The position numbers and the translations under genes were made by a program. A DNA stretch of 64,000 nucleotides from an uncultured Bacteroidales bacterium (GTDB taxonomy: Bacteria > Bacteroidota > Bacteroidia > Bacteroidales > WCHB1-69), in the NCBI GenBank assembly GCA_900315245.1, contig OMYJ01000005.1:157011-221010 (forward strand), given 5' to 3'. Within the stretch, counting starts at the first letter, position 1, and every line of letters begins with the position of its first letter. Below the pieces are notes generated by a model. It searched no databases and had not been told where the DNA came from. It saw only the letters and a program-made list of their open reading frames with translations. Below, piece after piece: positions 24,710 to 33,746 of this stretch.

Positions 24710-25720
24710 ATGCACAAAGTACGGAGAAAACGTTTTCTTCAAAAATTAAAAAAAAGAAGAAAGAAAAAGAAGCAACAAGAGACGCAGGGGAGTGCTAATA
24801 TCGAATCAAATATAGCAACGTTTCATCCTTTTAAGCGATATGATAAATTTGTAGGGTGTAATGAAGCACTAGACAAGTTGTTTGCACCAGCTGAAGGTGA
24901 TTACTATAGAATTGTGCACAATCCTCCGCAATTAAATGATCAACTCGTACAAAGTGAACAGCAATATGAAGGACTTGCTCCGTCAATGCCCAATCTCCCT
25001 GATACCATAGAATTGGGAAGTAGTATTGAAGATCAATTTGAGCACATTGCCGATTGGTCGCTTTCCTTTAGTGTTGATGATAAGTTGTTGGCGAGTGTTT
25101 ATTGGGCCGGTTATGACAAACGTAAGAATGAAATAAAAAAGAAAGATTACGTTAATCGAAAAGGTGATGTGATGGCACTTTACCATTTCACATCTGCAGC
25201 TGGCGTTATGCAACGTGAGCCTGATGAGGCTGGGCATGTGGTATTGGTCGAATACGATGATTTTGTGCTTGATAACTATCGTGTTGTTGATTATGGTTTG
25301 AAACCGTTAACGGATTACAGAGATGAAAAAAATGAAGATTTTCAGCTTGTAGGTCATCTTCAAGTAATGGAGGAACCCTTATCTTCGCTTTACACAGATA
25401 AAGTGAGCGGTTTGCTGTACCTGTTTGTTCGTGTTTTTGAAGACACAAACATTAGCTCATTCGTTTTGACTGTCGTTTCGCCGTTACAGATTGTTGACTA
25501 TATGGAGGGACGTGTTGGGTTGCGTGGCATTTTCAGTAATACTAAGTCCTATTATTATCAGCGTCAGAATGATGTTCTTAGCACTTCTAATTTCAAGTTG
25601 CTACCTCCTGAAATAATTGATGAGAAGTTGGAGTCAGATGGATTGGATGATAAGTTTGATCGTCATTTGTCCTATAAAATGGTGCTTTTAAAACAGTATT
25701 TGAAAAGATTGAGTTATTAA
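24710..25720 (+). CDS. Unknown protein with a highly basic N-terminus, first gene of the GTPase operon
   Basis: I do not recognise this 336-residue protein. Residues 1-25 are strongly basic (VRRKRFLQKLKKRRKKKKQQ), suggesting binding to nucleic acid, ribosomes or acidic lipid. The rest is mixed alpha/beta with acidic patches (for example 195-260) and no catalytic motif that I can name. The next gene starts 17 bp later and six more follow with short gaps or overlaps, so it is probably part of the same system. Base composition is clearly AT-richer than in genes upstream of 24.4 kb. Confidence 0.7.
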   Translation: MHKVRRKRFLQKLKKRRKKKKQQETQGSANIESNIATFHPFKRYDKFVGCNEALDKLFAPAEGDYYRIVHNPPQLNDQLVQSEQQYEGLAPSMPNLPDTIELGSSIEDQFEHIADWSLSFSVDDKLLASVYWAGYDKRKNEIKKKDYVNRKGDVMALYHFTSAAGVMQREPDEAGHVVLVEYDDFVLDNYRVVDYGLKPLTDYRDEKNEDFQLVGHLQVMEEPLSSLYTDKVSGLLYLFVRVFEDTNISSFVLTVVSPLQIVDYMEGRVGLRGIFSNTKSYYYQRQNDVLSTSNFKLLPPEIIDEKLESDGLDDKFDRHLSYKMVLLKQYLKRLSY

Positions 25721-25737
25721 ACTAATAATACAAAGAT

Positions 25738-26175
25738 ATGAGCACAAACATCAGTTTTGAAATAGTTCATATTCACGAGTTACCTTCAGTATTTAACCGT
25801 GAAGTGAAGGTTGATGAAGAGATGCTAAAAAAGTGCACTCTTGGTTATCTTGTTGTGTTCCAATATCGAGAAGGTGACGATATGGTGGGACTTCATGTGA
25901 GTATCAGATATTTAACCCATGATGGGAGAATTCTTATGCAAGAAGGCGCAACAGTGGTTGCAAAAATTAACGATTGGAATAAAATGTCACAAGAGGACAA
26001 TGCTTTGCGAGAATCGTCGATTGTACAACTTCTTGTTGAATATGGCCTATCGTTTGTTAGTGGCATGATTTTCCGTAGAGCTTCAGGAACGGTTATGAAC
26101 AATATCTTTGTTCCTCATATTGAAGCCTCATCGATTATGGAAGATGTTGTTTTTGAAAAGGTAGAAAAAAAATAG
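25738..26175 (+). CDS. SecB-like protein
   Basis: The 145 residues have the strand-helix order of the SecB fold. Beta segments occur around FEIVHIHELP, LGYLVVFQYR, GLHVSIRYLT and ATVVAKINDW. A long helix ending in LLVEYGLSFVSGMIFRRASG and a final IFVPHIEASSIMED resemble the SecB signature of a helix followed by a Pro-containing closing segment. Solitary SecB-like chaperones occur in toxin-antitoxin-chaperone and other conflict systems. Similarity is judged by eye only; a role as chaperone for a system component is inference. Confidence 0.55.
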   Translation: MSTNISFEIVHIHELPSVFNREVKVDEEMLKKCTLGYLVVFQYREGDDMVGLHVSIRYLTHDGRILMQEGATVVAKINDWNKMSQEDNALRESSIVQLLVEYGLSFVSGMIFRRASGTVMNNIFVPHIEASSIMEDVVFEKVEKK

Positions 26176-26221
26176 TCCATTTAGTTGTTTCTTTTGCAAC
26201 ACGAACGAAGAACAATAGAAT

Positions 26222-27502
26222 ATGCTGAGAATACTTCTTCTTTCTGATATTCATTTCATTCATTGTGAAGATGATGAGAATGACTATCGTTCACTTGAGA
26301 CTGCCTTTGTTGAGGCAATGGATGAGGTGCGTGATTCTGGAGGTCTTAACCAGATTCTTATTTGTGGCGACATAGCGAATAAAGGCCTAGAGAGTGAGTA
26401 TCAGACAGCAGACACCTTTTTGAAAAGGGTATTTGAACATCTGGGCTGCGATGAAAAGAAGACACAGGTTTATGTTGTGCCAGGTAATCATGATATTAAT
26501 AGGAATATCAATAAGATGTCTAGATTAGGGTGGCGCACAACATTGTTGGATAGAAACCGAGCAGAGAGTTTTATTTATGCGGCTAAGCATAACGAATTGG
26601 ATATATTGAAGACACTATATTCGCCTTTTAGTGCATTTCATAAGTTTGCAAATGCCCATTCTTCTCTTGATGGAATTGCTGAAGCGATTTTCTTAAATGT
26701 TCCAAACTTTGACTTTAGAAGTTTTCGAAAGGAAGTTGAACTTGGTGTCCTTGATAATTATATTATCAAGTTGCATTGCCTCAATTCAGCTCTATTATGC
26801 GATAAAGATGATGTTAATGACCCTCGGGCCATGAAAGCGGGTGAACACAAACTATTCATCCCAAAATCTGCTTATAATCCAGACACGCCCAGTACAACTG
26901 TCAATATATCTATGATGCACCATCCTCATGCATGGTTTGAAAATGAGGATGATTTGCGTACTGAGTTTGACAGGAAATTTAAGTTCCAAATTTATGGTCA
27001 TGTACATACACAGTCAATTACGCAGGATAAAAAAGGGAAAAGTGCTATTCGTTTACAAGTAGGTTCACTTCACCCTGGACAGGGAGGAGACCCCGAAGTC
27101 TACCCTCCTCTTTATAACATTCTGGAGTTAGATGTTGTAAAGAACGTTTTAAAGGTGAAGGTGACGTGCTATTGCTGGGATGGGGAACAGTTTAACAAGA
27201 ATGACAAATTCTCATACATAAGGAAAGTGGCTTTGAGAAAGAAGTCAAATAGAACAACGAACCAGAAGAAAGAAGTTAATAAAATGAAAACGGCAGTAGA
27301 AATTTCTGATGAAATCTATGAACTGAGATACCGTTTCTTCAGTTCCGAGCACATACGGGAGATTATTAATGAGATAAACGCCAAGGCTTACGATAATAGT
27401 AAGCCGGAGTATGCTAACGCTTTGACTTTTTTTAAGACTGCCTCTTCAAAAACAGATGTTATGGAGCAACTGAAAGTCATTTTAACAAAATTTGACGATT
27501 GA
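26222..27502 (+). CDS. Calcineurin-like metallophosphoesterase with C-terminal helical domain (conflict-system component)
   Basis: The 426-residue protein begins with a complete metallophosphoesterase domain: LLLSDIHF (D9, H11), LICGDIANKG (D50), VPGNHDINRN (N89-D91), MMHHPHAWF (about 230) and YGHVHTQS (about 258-265). A linker rich in Lys and Asn (about 338-355) leads to a 75-residue helical domain resembling the small effector-associated domains found at the ends of conflict-system proteins. It could be the effector enzyme, cutting nucleic acid or a nucleotide. It ends one base before the next ATG. Confidence 0.8.
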   Translation: MLRILLLSDIHFIHCEDDENDYRSLETAFVEAMDEVRDSGGLNQILICGDIANKGLESEYQTADTFLKRVFEHLGCDEKKTQVYVVPGNHDINRNINKMSRLGWRTTLLDRNRAESFIYAAKHNELDILKTLYSPFSAFHKFANAHSSLDGIAEAIFLNVPNFDFRSFRKEVELGVLDNYIIKLHCLNSALLCDKDDVNDPRAMKAGEHKLFIPKSAYNPDTPSTTVNISMMHHPHAWFENEDDLRTEFDRKFKFQIYGHVHTQSITQDKKGKSAIRLQVGSLHPGQGGDPEVYPPLYNILELDVVKNVLKVKVTCYCWDGEQFNKNDKFSYIRKVALRKKSNRTTNQKKEVNKMKTAVEISDEIYELRYRFFSSEHIREIINEINAKAYDNSKPEYANALTFFKTASSKTDVMEQLKVILTKFDD

Positions 27503-27503
27503 T

Positions 27504-28412
27504 ATGGAACGTGATTTAGCGAATATTCTTACAGAAGTTCTTATTTTTCCTTACCAGAAGGAAGTAGTTGATGCATTAATGGAAGCGTGTTCTAAGTTTG
27601 TTGAAGAGATTAATCTGAGCCAATATGAAGATTGCGTATTGTATCTTTGTTTGGACATGCCCGCAACAGATTTGATAGAAAGCATCAAGTCACAAACAGG
27701 CCGTGAGTTCCCTAATCGTGTGTACCGTGCCATGGCTGGATGTGTTGTAGGCGAGGCTCTTGCAAGAGTTAGCGATGAAGATGACAAGGTGATGTTTCCT
27801 CTAGCGCTCCGCAATGTTTTAAAGGCCAAGACGGATGATGTCGACGGCATTATCAGCAAGACGATAGACCCCGCCTGCTTTGCAGCGGTTGAGGATTATT
27901 GGGCTGAAAATATCAATATTCCTTCTCTATGTGGAAAAGATATGGTGTCTTCAACAATATTTGATAATTCTAATTGGCGTGAAACTGGTTTGGATATAGA
28001 TGAATCCTTTGGCGATATACAGGCGCTGGCAAAGTACTATCGACGCGAGCAATTTAAGAAGAAGTTTGCAGGTCGTAATGCATCCGAGAATCAAGATATT
28101 TATGCCTTTGCACTCCAGATAGCCGACGAAATAGCTGCACAAGATTGGCTTTTTACAGCAGAAAACCCGGTCGCAATCTTTAAGAGCTTGAAGTTAAAAG
28201 GCACAGCGATCAGTCTTAACAACATCAAATCTAGAGTCTTGGGCGTTCAAGATGCAGAAGCTGACATTGATTATGTATCGGTTTATCGTCGTTACCTCTA
28301 TGCCAATGATTACGAGGAATTAGGCGCACACCGTATCAATCCTCTGAATTTTGGCATTGCCATTTTCTATGAGTTGCTTTATGAACGCTTAAAGACAGAA
28401 AAATATGAGTGA
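27504..28412 (+). CDS. All-helical GTPase-associated protein (GASH-like)
   Basis: A 302-residue, mostly helical acidic protein without enzyme motifs. I start at ATG 27504, because the longer frame uses a TTG inside the upstream gene. Its position directly before two GTPases matches the GASH (GTPase-associated system helical) family described with such GTPases. That name rests on context and helical character, not on a recognised motif. The stop overlaps the next start by 8 bp, implying translational coupling. Likely a structural or signalling adaptor. Confidence 0.6.
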   Translation: MERDLANILTEVLIFPYQKEVVDALMEACSKFVEEINLSQYEDCVLYLCLDMPATDLIESIKSQTGREFPNRVYRAMAGCVVGEALARVSDEDDKVMFPLALRNVLKAKTDDVDGIISKTIDPACFAAVEDYWAENINIPSLCGKDMVSSTIFDNSNWRETGLDIDESFGDIQALAKYYRREQFKKKFAGRNASENQDIYAFALQIADEIAAQDWLFTAENPVAIFKSLKLKGTAISLNNIKSRVLGVQDAEADIDYVSVYRRYLYANDYEELGAHRINPLNFGIAIFYELLYERLKTEKYE

Positions 28413-29364
28413 CGAAGTTGTAGGTTTAAAATTGGATGGCACCGGTGAGGAAGCCGTTAAGCCGACTCAGTCAGATGTACAGGAGCCAGAGTATATTGAA
28501 GGTTCGTATCGTTACGATGCGCTGAAGGATGCTGATGTCAATTCATTGAAATCAGACTCACGTCCCACGTTGATAACGCTATTTGGAATCAGTGAATGTG
28601 GCAAGACTACATTTGTGGGCAGTTTGTTTGCTATACTCAGAAGAAGACCAGAGTTATTAAAGATGACATTTCTGGATTCTGATACTTTGACAGGTTTTGA
28701 AAAGAGAGTCCACTTGAGACTATTATCTGAAAATGGTATTTCAGAACAGCCAAGAACACGTCGTAAAGCAAATAGTATTCTCAATGCTGTTTTAGGAAAC
28801 GAGCGTGGCGAGAATCCTCGCATGTTTGTTTTTTCCGACAAATCAGGAGAAATCTATTTGGATGCGGTATCTAAAGACAATGTAGTAGAAGAACAAACAG
28901 CAGTAAAGCATGCTGATAAGTTAGTTATATTTGTTGACATAGAAGCTCTCCTGAATGATAAGAAATATATGCTGTATAAGAAAAATACAGCTACACTGTT
29001 AACTCGTTTCAAAACTAAAAATATGCTGCCGCTTAATGCAGAGATATTTGTTGCTTTCAATAAGATAGATAAGGTTGAAGAAGAAGCAATTAAAGCGTCG
29101 GTAACCAATGAGGAAAGTTTTGATGAAACGAAAAAGCATGCATTCATTGCTACATGGAAGGCAAAAAGGATATCTATCTTGGATATTATAAGAGAAATCA
29201 TTAATGTTCCAAATGAGAACGTCTTTGATATATGCTCTAAAGGAATTCAACGTGAGGCGGAAGATAAGGGGTTGGTTGATCTCCTAACAAAATTGCTTGA
29301 TAAACCGAAAAAGAAAGCTCTATCTGTAGATTATAACTGGATTCAAGGATTGTTAAAAGCTTAA
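28405..29364 (+). CDS. GTPase of the double-GTPase (DO-GTPase1-like) conflict system
   Basis: 319 residues with a full set of G-motifs: the P-loop GISECGKT (61-68), G3 as DKSGE (145-149) and G4 as NKID (219-222, in FVAFNKIDK). The first 50 residues are a low-complexity acidic extension. The protein looks like a TRAFAC-type switch GTPase with a C-terminal helical tail. It is followed 5 bp later by a second, only distantly similar GTPase. Such GTPase pairs with a GAP1 protein are known from comparative surveys of NTP-dependent conflict systems. Confidence 0.8.
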   Translation: MSDEVVGLKLDGTGEEAVKPTQSDVQEPEYIEGSYRYDALKDADVNSLKSDSRPTLITLFGISECGKTTFVGSLFAILRRRPELLKMTFLDSDTLTGFEKRVHLRLLSENGISEQPRTRRKANSILNAVLGNERGENPRMFVFSDKSGEIYLDAVSKDNVVEEQTAVKHADKLVIFVDIEALLNDKKYMLYKKNTATLLTRFKTKNMLPLNAEIFVAFNKIDKVEEEAIKASVTNEESFDETKKHAFIATWKAKRISILDIIREIINVPNENVFDICSKGIQREAEDKGLVDLLTKLLDKPKKKALSVDYNWIQGLLKA

Positions 29365-29369
29365 TTATC

Positions 29370-30191
29370 ATGGAGAAGTGTAAACAATGTCTTTTTGTAG
29401 GACTACAAGATACGGGGAAGTCTTCCTATTTAGGGGCTTTTTGGGCTATTGAGAGTGATATGAAATCGGGTCATGAACTTACATTCAATGGCTTACCGGC
29501 TAATTCTGAATATCTTGAATCATTGGGAAGTCTATGGTTGCAGCAGGAGCCAGTAAACAGAAGTCCCATGAACTCCCATGAGCTTGAAATCAGTTTAAAA
29601 CATAGAGATACTGGGGCAGTTATTAATCTAGCGATACCTGATTTTAAAGGGGAAAGGTTTAAGTTGATACTTCAAAACGAAAGGCCATCTGAAATTGAAA
29701 AATGGCTAAAGGATTCAGACAGAATTGTTTTCTTTCTCCCACCTACAAAAGAAAGAGTTTTCAATGAAGAACTAGGTGAAAATGAGAATAAGGATGCCAA
29801 GAAACCCAATAAGGATTTTAATGTTGACGAGATAGAACCTTGGATCCAAATTGTTGAACTTCTCAAATTTATTTATGAGGAGATGGGTGATATTAAAATC
29901 GCTTTCTGTGTATCCAAGTGGGATGAACTTTTGCCCAAAGGTGTGAAAGTAGAGAAGTGGATAGAACAAGAACATCTTTTCTTCTATACTTATGTAAAAT
30001 ATCACTTCTCTAAATCTAATGTTAAATATTATGGTGTTAGTGCTCAGGGGTTAAATTACAATCAAAGGGGAGATATGACTGAAGCCAGAGTAAGCGAATT
30101 GACAGAAAAAGGCGAACGTGCCTACATCTCCTCTGGCACTAACAAGGATTACGATATTACCAAACCGCTGGCTTGGCTGCTTGAAGATTAA
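29370..30191 (+). CDS. Second GTPase of the double-GTPase system (DO-GTPase2-like)
   Basis: 273 residues with the P-loop GLQDTGKS (11-18) almost at the N-terminus, G3 as PDFKGER (90-96) and G4 as SKWDE (182-186) instead of NKxD. The central charged insertion (about 130-155) separates the switch region from G4. Sequence outside the motifs differs strongly from the first GTPase, so the pair may act as a heterodimeric switch. It lies 6 bp before the GAP1-like gene. The family is assigned from motifs and operon context. Confidence 0.78.
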   Translation: MEKCKQCLFVGLQDTGKSSYLGAFWAIESDMKSGHELTFNGLPANSEYLESLGSLWLQQEPVNRSPMNSHELEISLKHRDTGAVINLAIPDFKGERFKLILQNERPSEIEKWLKDSDRIVFFLPPTKERVFNEELGENENKDAKKPNKDFNVDEIEPWIQIVELLKFIYEEMGDIKIAFCVSKWDELLPKGVKVEKWIEQEHLFFYTYVKYHFSKSNVKYYGVSAQGLNYNQRGDMTEARVSELTEKGERAYISSGTNKDYDITKPLAWLLED

Positions 30192-30197
30192 AAGGAT

Positions 30198-32141
30198 ATG
30201 ATTGCGTTGCATCAGATGCTTCATGGTTATAAACTTGGACATAATTATATCCAAGGTAGTATTGTCTTGCCCTCTACACACGATATGGACAAGATTGCTA
30301 CACTTAGTGATTGGTCTGAGTACGTAGGTGTTAATAAAGAGCGTGACTACATCACGGCCTATCCGCTGGATGAAAGCCCTTACTATGTTGTTGCTAAAAC
30401 CTGGTACGCAGATGAAATGCGCCGCCCTGGATGTGTTTGGACGCATAGCTTACTCATACATAAGGATGATTTGTCTAAAATAACAGACTTCTGCAATCTG
30501 CTTTACATATTTGAGGTTCCGCTGACAGAAAATTATGAAAACTACTCAAAACCACGGGCATTTGTAGAAGATGCAGAGGAAGCTGAAACTCATTTGTCAG
30601 AGATAGGTGAGAATAGAGCGGCGGATCTTTATGAAAGTTTGCTTTCTTCAAGCCCGTCTTTCATTCTGTCAGAGTTTCCCACCCAGCAGAGTCAGGAACT
30701 GTTACTAACCCTTCTTAACTATTTGCCGGCAGAGATTTTAAAGAACAAGTCTTTCTGTTCAGGTACCGCAGTGCCGCGTGCTTACGATGGCAAATATCTG
30801 TCACTCCAGTTTGTTACACACGATGGCAATGCAGTCAAGTATCTTTCAAATAAGCCCACTGCACCTTGGTCGCAGTTGGTAGGCATAAGTGTAGTTAACA
30901 AGCGTCTGCAGGTTGCTGGTTTGATACGCCACTATCAAGAAGAGTTGGGTAATAGCGTTGAGAAACTATCTGGCTTCTTGAATGTTGTGGTGCAGATAAA
31001 CAGGACTTGTAAGGATGATGAGGAAAAGCAGCAGGTATTACTGGAAATTATCAATACTCTATCCCAAACCTTCCCTTCCCGAGACGAAGGTCGAGTGTTT
31101 AAATCTGCTGTTTTTCAGCCTTCTTTGGCAAGAGACTTTGGTGGCGAAGAAAATTTCTTATATACTATCTCTACAGTAGATGTGACCTCTTTCACAAAAG
31201 AGCAGGTGGGATATGAAAAACGTTTGCATAATCTCTCTACCGCCCAGTTCTTGGAGTTAGTGAAGAAATTATATTCCTCTGCGAAACTGAATGAATGGGG
31301 CTTACAAACTGTCAAGGATATTGCACAATATATCACATATACAGAGATTGCTGATTTAAGGAAGACGGAAAAGGCGTTTTTCCAGACCATTATCAGCGGC
31401 AGTCCAGAACTGTTCAATCAGATTGTTTGGTCGGACTTTACAAAGGAAGATTTTCAGTCAATTTTGTCTGTTTTCTCAGACAAGAACATGACCGGAGCTT
31501 TCAAGCATTGGAGAGAGCTGCTCAAAACAATGTTAGACCAGAAAATGCCCATCGCAAGGGAGCTTGCTCACATGGCATTTTCGCACGACAGGAGCTGTGT
31601 TGGTGAATATCTATCTTATCTCAACACCTCAAGTCATCAGATGCAGGTGACCGTATCAAGAGAATTGGAGCACTATCCCGAATCTGTTTTGGATTGGCTG
31701 TCAAAGGTAACGATAATTAATTTTAATGTAGCATATGCGCTGATTAGCTCTATTGACGAGGTTGGTGCCTTGGCCAAGAAGAAAGGCAGTAGAATTTGGA
31801 TGCCACTCCATAATATGCTTAAGGAGGATGATCCCATACAGTTCTACGTATTCCTGTATAGGCTCTCTTTCAATTGGCAGGATAAGGAAGCTTTGATGTA
31901 TTTGCGGAAAGCATTCTATCCTATTCATAAGCTGTTGTCACAAGATAAGCTGGATTATAGCTTCTGGTTTAGAGTGGAACCTTATACCGAACATTTGTTC
32001 TTCATTCAGAATTGGGATAAATGTAAAAAGATGAGAAAGATGGTGATTAGAAGGCTAAAGGATGCAGGATGTTCAAAATCAGCTATTGTAAATTATACGT
32101 CAGATGCTTTGACCAATGAGTGGTTAATAAAAGAATGGTAG
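30198..32141 (+). CDS. GTPase-associated protein 1 (GAP1-N2-like)
   Basis: A 647-residue protein whose N-terminal 140 residues fit the GAP1-N2 pattern. An opening with HQMLHGYKLGHNYI is followed by TLSDWSEY, ITAYPLDESPYYVVAKTWYA and RRPGCVWTHSLLIHKDDL. The rest is a long, mainly helical region, probably the GAP1 middle and C-terminal parts. GAP1 proteins are encoded beside paired GTPases and are thought to regulate them or to be regulated by them. It is the last gene of the tight seven-gene operon. Confidence 0.78.
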   Translation: MIALHQMLHGYKLGHNYIQGSIVLPSTHDMDKIATLSDWSEYVGVNKERDYITAYPLDESPYYVVAKTWYADEMRRPGCVWTHSLLIHKDDLSKITDFCNLLYIFEVPLTENYENYSKPRAFVEDAEEAETHLSEIGENRAADLYESLLSSSPSFILSEFPTQQSQELLLTLLNYLPAEILKNKSFCSGTAVPRAYDGKYLSLQFVTHDGNAVKYLSNKPTAPWSQLVGISVVNKRLQVAGLIRHYQEELGNSVEKLSGFLNVVVQINRTCKDDEEKQQVLLEIINTLSQTFPSRDEGRVFKSAVFQPSLARDFGGEENFLYTISTVDVTSFTKEQVGYEKRLHNLSTAQFLELVKKLYSSAKLNEWGLQTVKDIAQYITYTEIADLRKTEKAFFQTIISGSPELFNQIVWSDFTKEDFQSILSVFSDKNMTGAFKHWRELLKTMLDQKMPIARELAHMAFSHDRSCVGEYLSYLNTSSHQMQVTVSRELEHYPESVLDWLSKVTIINFNVAYALISSIDEVGALAKKKGSRIWMPLHNMLKEDDPIQFYVFLYRLSFNWQDKEALMYLRKAFYPIHKLLSQDKLDYSFWFRVEPYTEHLFFIQNWDKCKKMRKMVIRRLKDAGCSKSAIVNYTSDALTNEWLIKEW

Positions 32142-32649
32142 AATTATATAATTTGAGGAGTACATAGATTATTATGGACAATAGCGGCCGCCGGTCTTTA
32201 CGCGCAGCAGGTGACTCTATTTGACTGCTGATTCTGAGTAATCCCGCAGAAGAGATAATCAAAATCCGTTTCACTTCAGAATCTCTGCAAACAATGGGTT
32301 ATACTAGTATTCTGAAAAGCTGTATCGATTGTTTAGTAACAGTAATGAAATGTTATAGAAGAGAAAACAATTAACAACACAAATAGTTTGAAAGTCGGGT
32401 TTTCCTGAACTTCAACTACTACTGATGCGATAAATTTAAAAGTCAAGTGATCATACAATCTATCGTTTGCTATATGCTTGATTATGAACAATATGAAAAC
32501 AATAGATTGGGGAAATTTCCAAAGTGGTTTCACAATCGATTTTAAATCAAAAAAACGAAAAGCACAAATAACAGATTTAATATCAATAAGTTATAACTAA
32601 ATCACAAAAACTAACTCAACTCTACGGAATTTCAAATACAAAAAAATAA
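32142..32649. other. Gap after the GTPase operon
   Basis: About 510 AT-rich bases. A short GC-rich patch (GCGGCCGCCGG near 32183) stands out. The string TCTTTACGC here also occurs in the gap at 33589. I see no recognisable gene; short open stretches have no known similarity. It may hold the operon end and the promoter of the following genes, but no clear TAnnTTTG box was found. Confidence 0.5.
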
Positions 32650-33057
32650 ATGGAAAGTATATATCAGCTAATGCGAGAGTATCTCAAAAACAGTGGAATT
32701 AAAGCACATGAAGCTGGAAATGGTAGATTATTGTTCTCTGTCAATGGCCTTAATTTCGTTTTTGATGCTAGTGATAAGGATCCCAATTTTTTGAGATTAG
32801 CTTTGCCGCAGATTAATAGGGAAGGGATTCAAGTCGATAATTTTAATCAACAAATTCATCAATTGAATCAAAACTATAAGGTCGCAAAGATAGTAAGAGT
32901 ATCCGACGGAACACTTTGGATTTTTGCCGATGCTTTTGTTTACAGTGTAGATAATTTGGATCCTTTGTTTGTTCGTCTTATACAGGTTTTAACAGATATG
33001 ATAAATGAATATCGAACAATAGAGAATGATGGAAATGGGACTTTTCAAGCGCAATAA
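32650..33057 (+). CDS. Small protein of unknown function, possibly YbjN/secretion-chaperone-like fold
   Basis: 135 residues starting MESIYQLMREYLKNSGI, then alternating short strands (RLLFSVNGLNFVFDA, YKVAKIVRVSDGTLWIFADAF) and a C-terminal helix. The order helix-strands-helix recalls YbjN or type III secretion chaperone-like domains, which bind other proteins, but no signature proves it. The next gene overlaps its 3' end by 32 bp, so the two products probably act together. Confidence 0.55.
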   Translation: MESIYQLMREYLKNSGIKAHEAGNGRLLFSVNGLNFVFDASDKDPNFLRLALPQINREGIQVDNFNQQIHQLNQNYKVAKIVRVSDGTLWIFADAFVYSVDNLDPLFVRLIQVLTDMINEYRTIENDGNGTFQAQ

Positions 33058-33565
33058 GGCAATAAGGCATCAAGATGATAATGATTGTGCAGGAAAGATG
33101 CACAACAAGGCATTACATATCAACAAAAATTGGATTATAGGGATTCTTGCAATTCTTGTGATTATTCTTAGTGCAATAATACTATCATCTGATTTATTTG
33201 AGGACAAGAATGTTGCTACTATTATTTCTTTTACGGCTACAATTTTATCCATTGTGTTGTCGCTTTTAGCAATTCTTTATTCGTACTTGGGTAATATTGA
33301 GTCATTTGAGAACTTGAGCGAAATACGTGCTGCTGTGGCGGAGATAAAGGCAACGGAAGAAGGAATTAAACATTTTATTTCCAGCTTGAATTTGGGTGCA
33401 TTAACTGTAGGTTCCAGTGGTGCGAGTAGCAAAGTAGATGACAATAAGGATACAGATAATACACCTTCTAATAGTACAACCAAAAATGTTGTGGTTACTA
33501 GTCCTAGTATAACCGGAAAAGCATCATTTGAATCAGACCCTCAGAGAGAAGATGGTAAAGAGTAG
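33026..33565 (+). CDS. Small two-transmembrane protein
   Basis: 179 residues with two clear membrane helices: about 36-54 (WIIGILAILVIILSAIILSS) and about 65-88 (TIISFTATILSIVLSLLAIL). A cytoplasmic helix (about 95-118) and a Ser/Asp/Asn-rich tail follow. No enzyme motif is present. Small two-TM proteins often act as membrane-damaging effectors in bacterial conflict systems, which is a reasonable but unproven guess. The start could also be ATG 33029. It overlaps the previous gene by 32 bp. Confidence 0.6.
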   Translation: MMEMGLFKRNKAIRHQDDNDCAGKMHNKALHINKNWIIGILAILVIILSAIILSSDLFEDKNVATIISFTATILSIVLSLLAILYSYLGNIESFENLSEIRAAVAEIKATEEGIKHFISSLNLGALTVGSSGASSKVDDNKDTDNTPSNSTTKNVVVTSPSITGKASFESDPQREDGKE

Positions 33566-33614
33566 TTTTTTGCGACGCAGAGCCAACAGATCTTTACGCT
33601 CCCCCAGCTCCTCG

Positions 33615-33640
33615 TCGCTTATACAAAAAAGGGTAAGCGA
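33615..33640. other. Small hairpin before the DUF262 gene
   Basis: TCGCTTA (33615-33621) and TAAGCGA (33634-33640) form a 7-bp stem with a 12-nt loop. No T-run follows. It could be a transcription end for the two-TM gene or a regulatory structure. Confidence 0.35.
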
Positions 33641-33746
33641 TGTGTTGCTTCTCGTAGCTCTAATCGTATAGTTAATCTATCATTCATAGAGCTAACATGT
33701 TATAAAACTAATATTGAACAATTACTTAATAAAATAAGTGTTGGTT

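Noticed and set aside
32183..32193. GC-rich GCGGCCGC palindrome as a cloning artefact or site
   Set aside because: An isolated 8-bp palindrome in natural-looking flanks; no vector-like sequence surrounds it.
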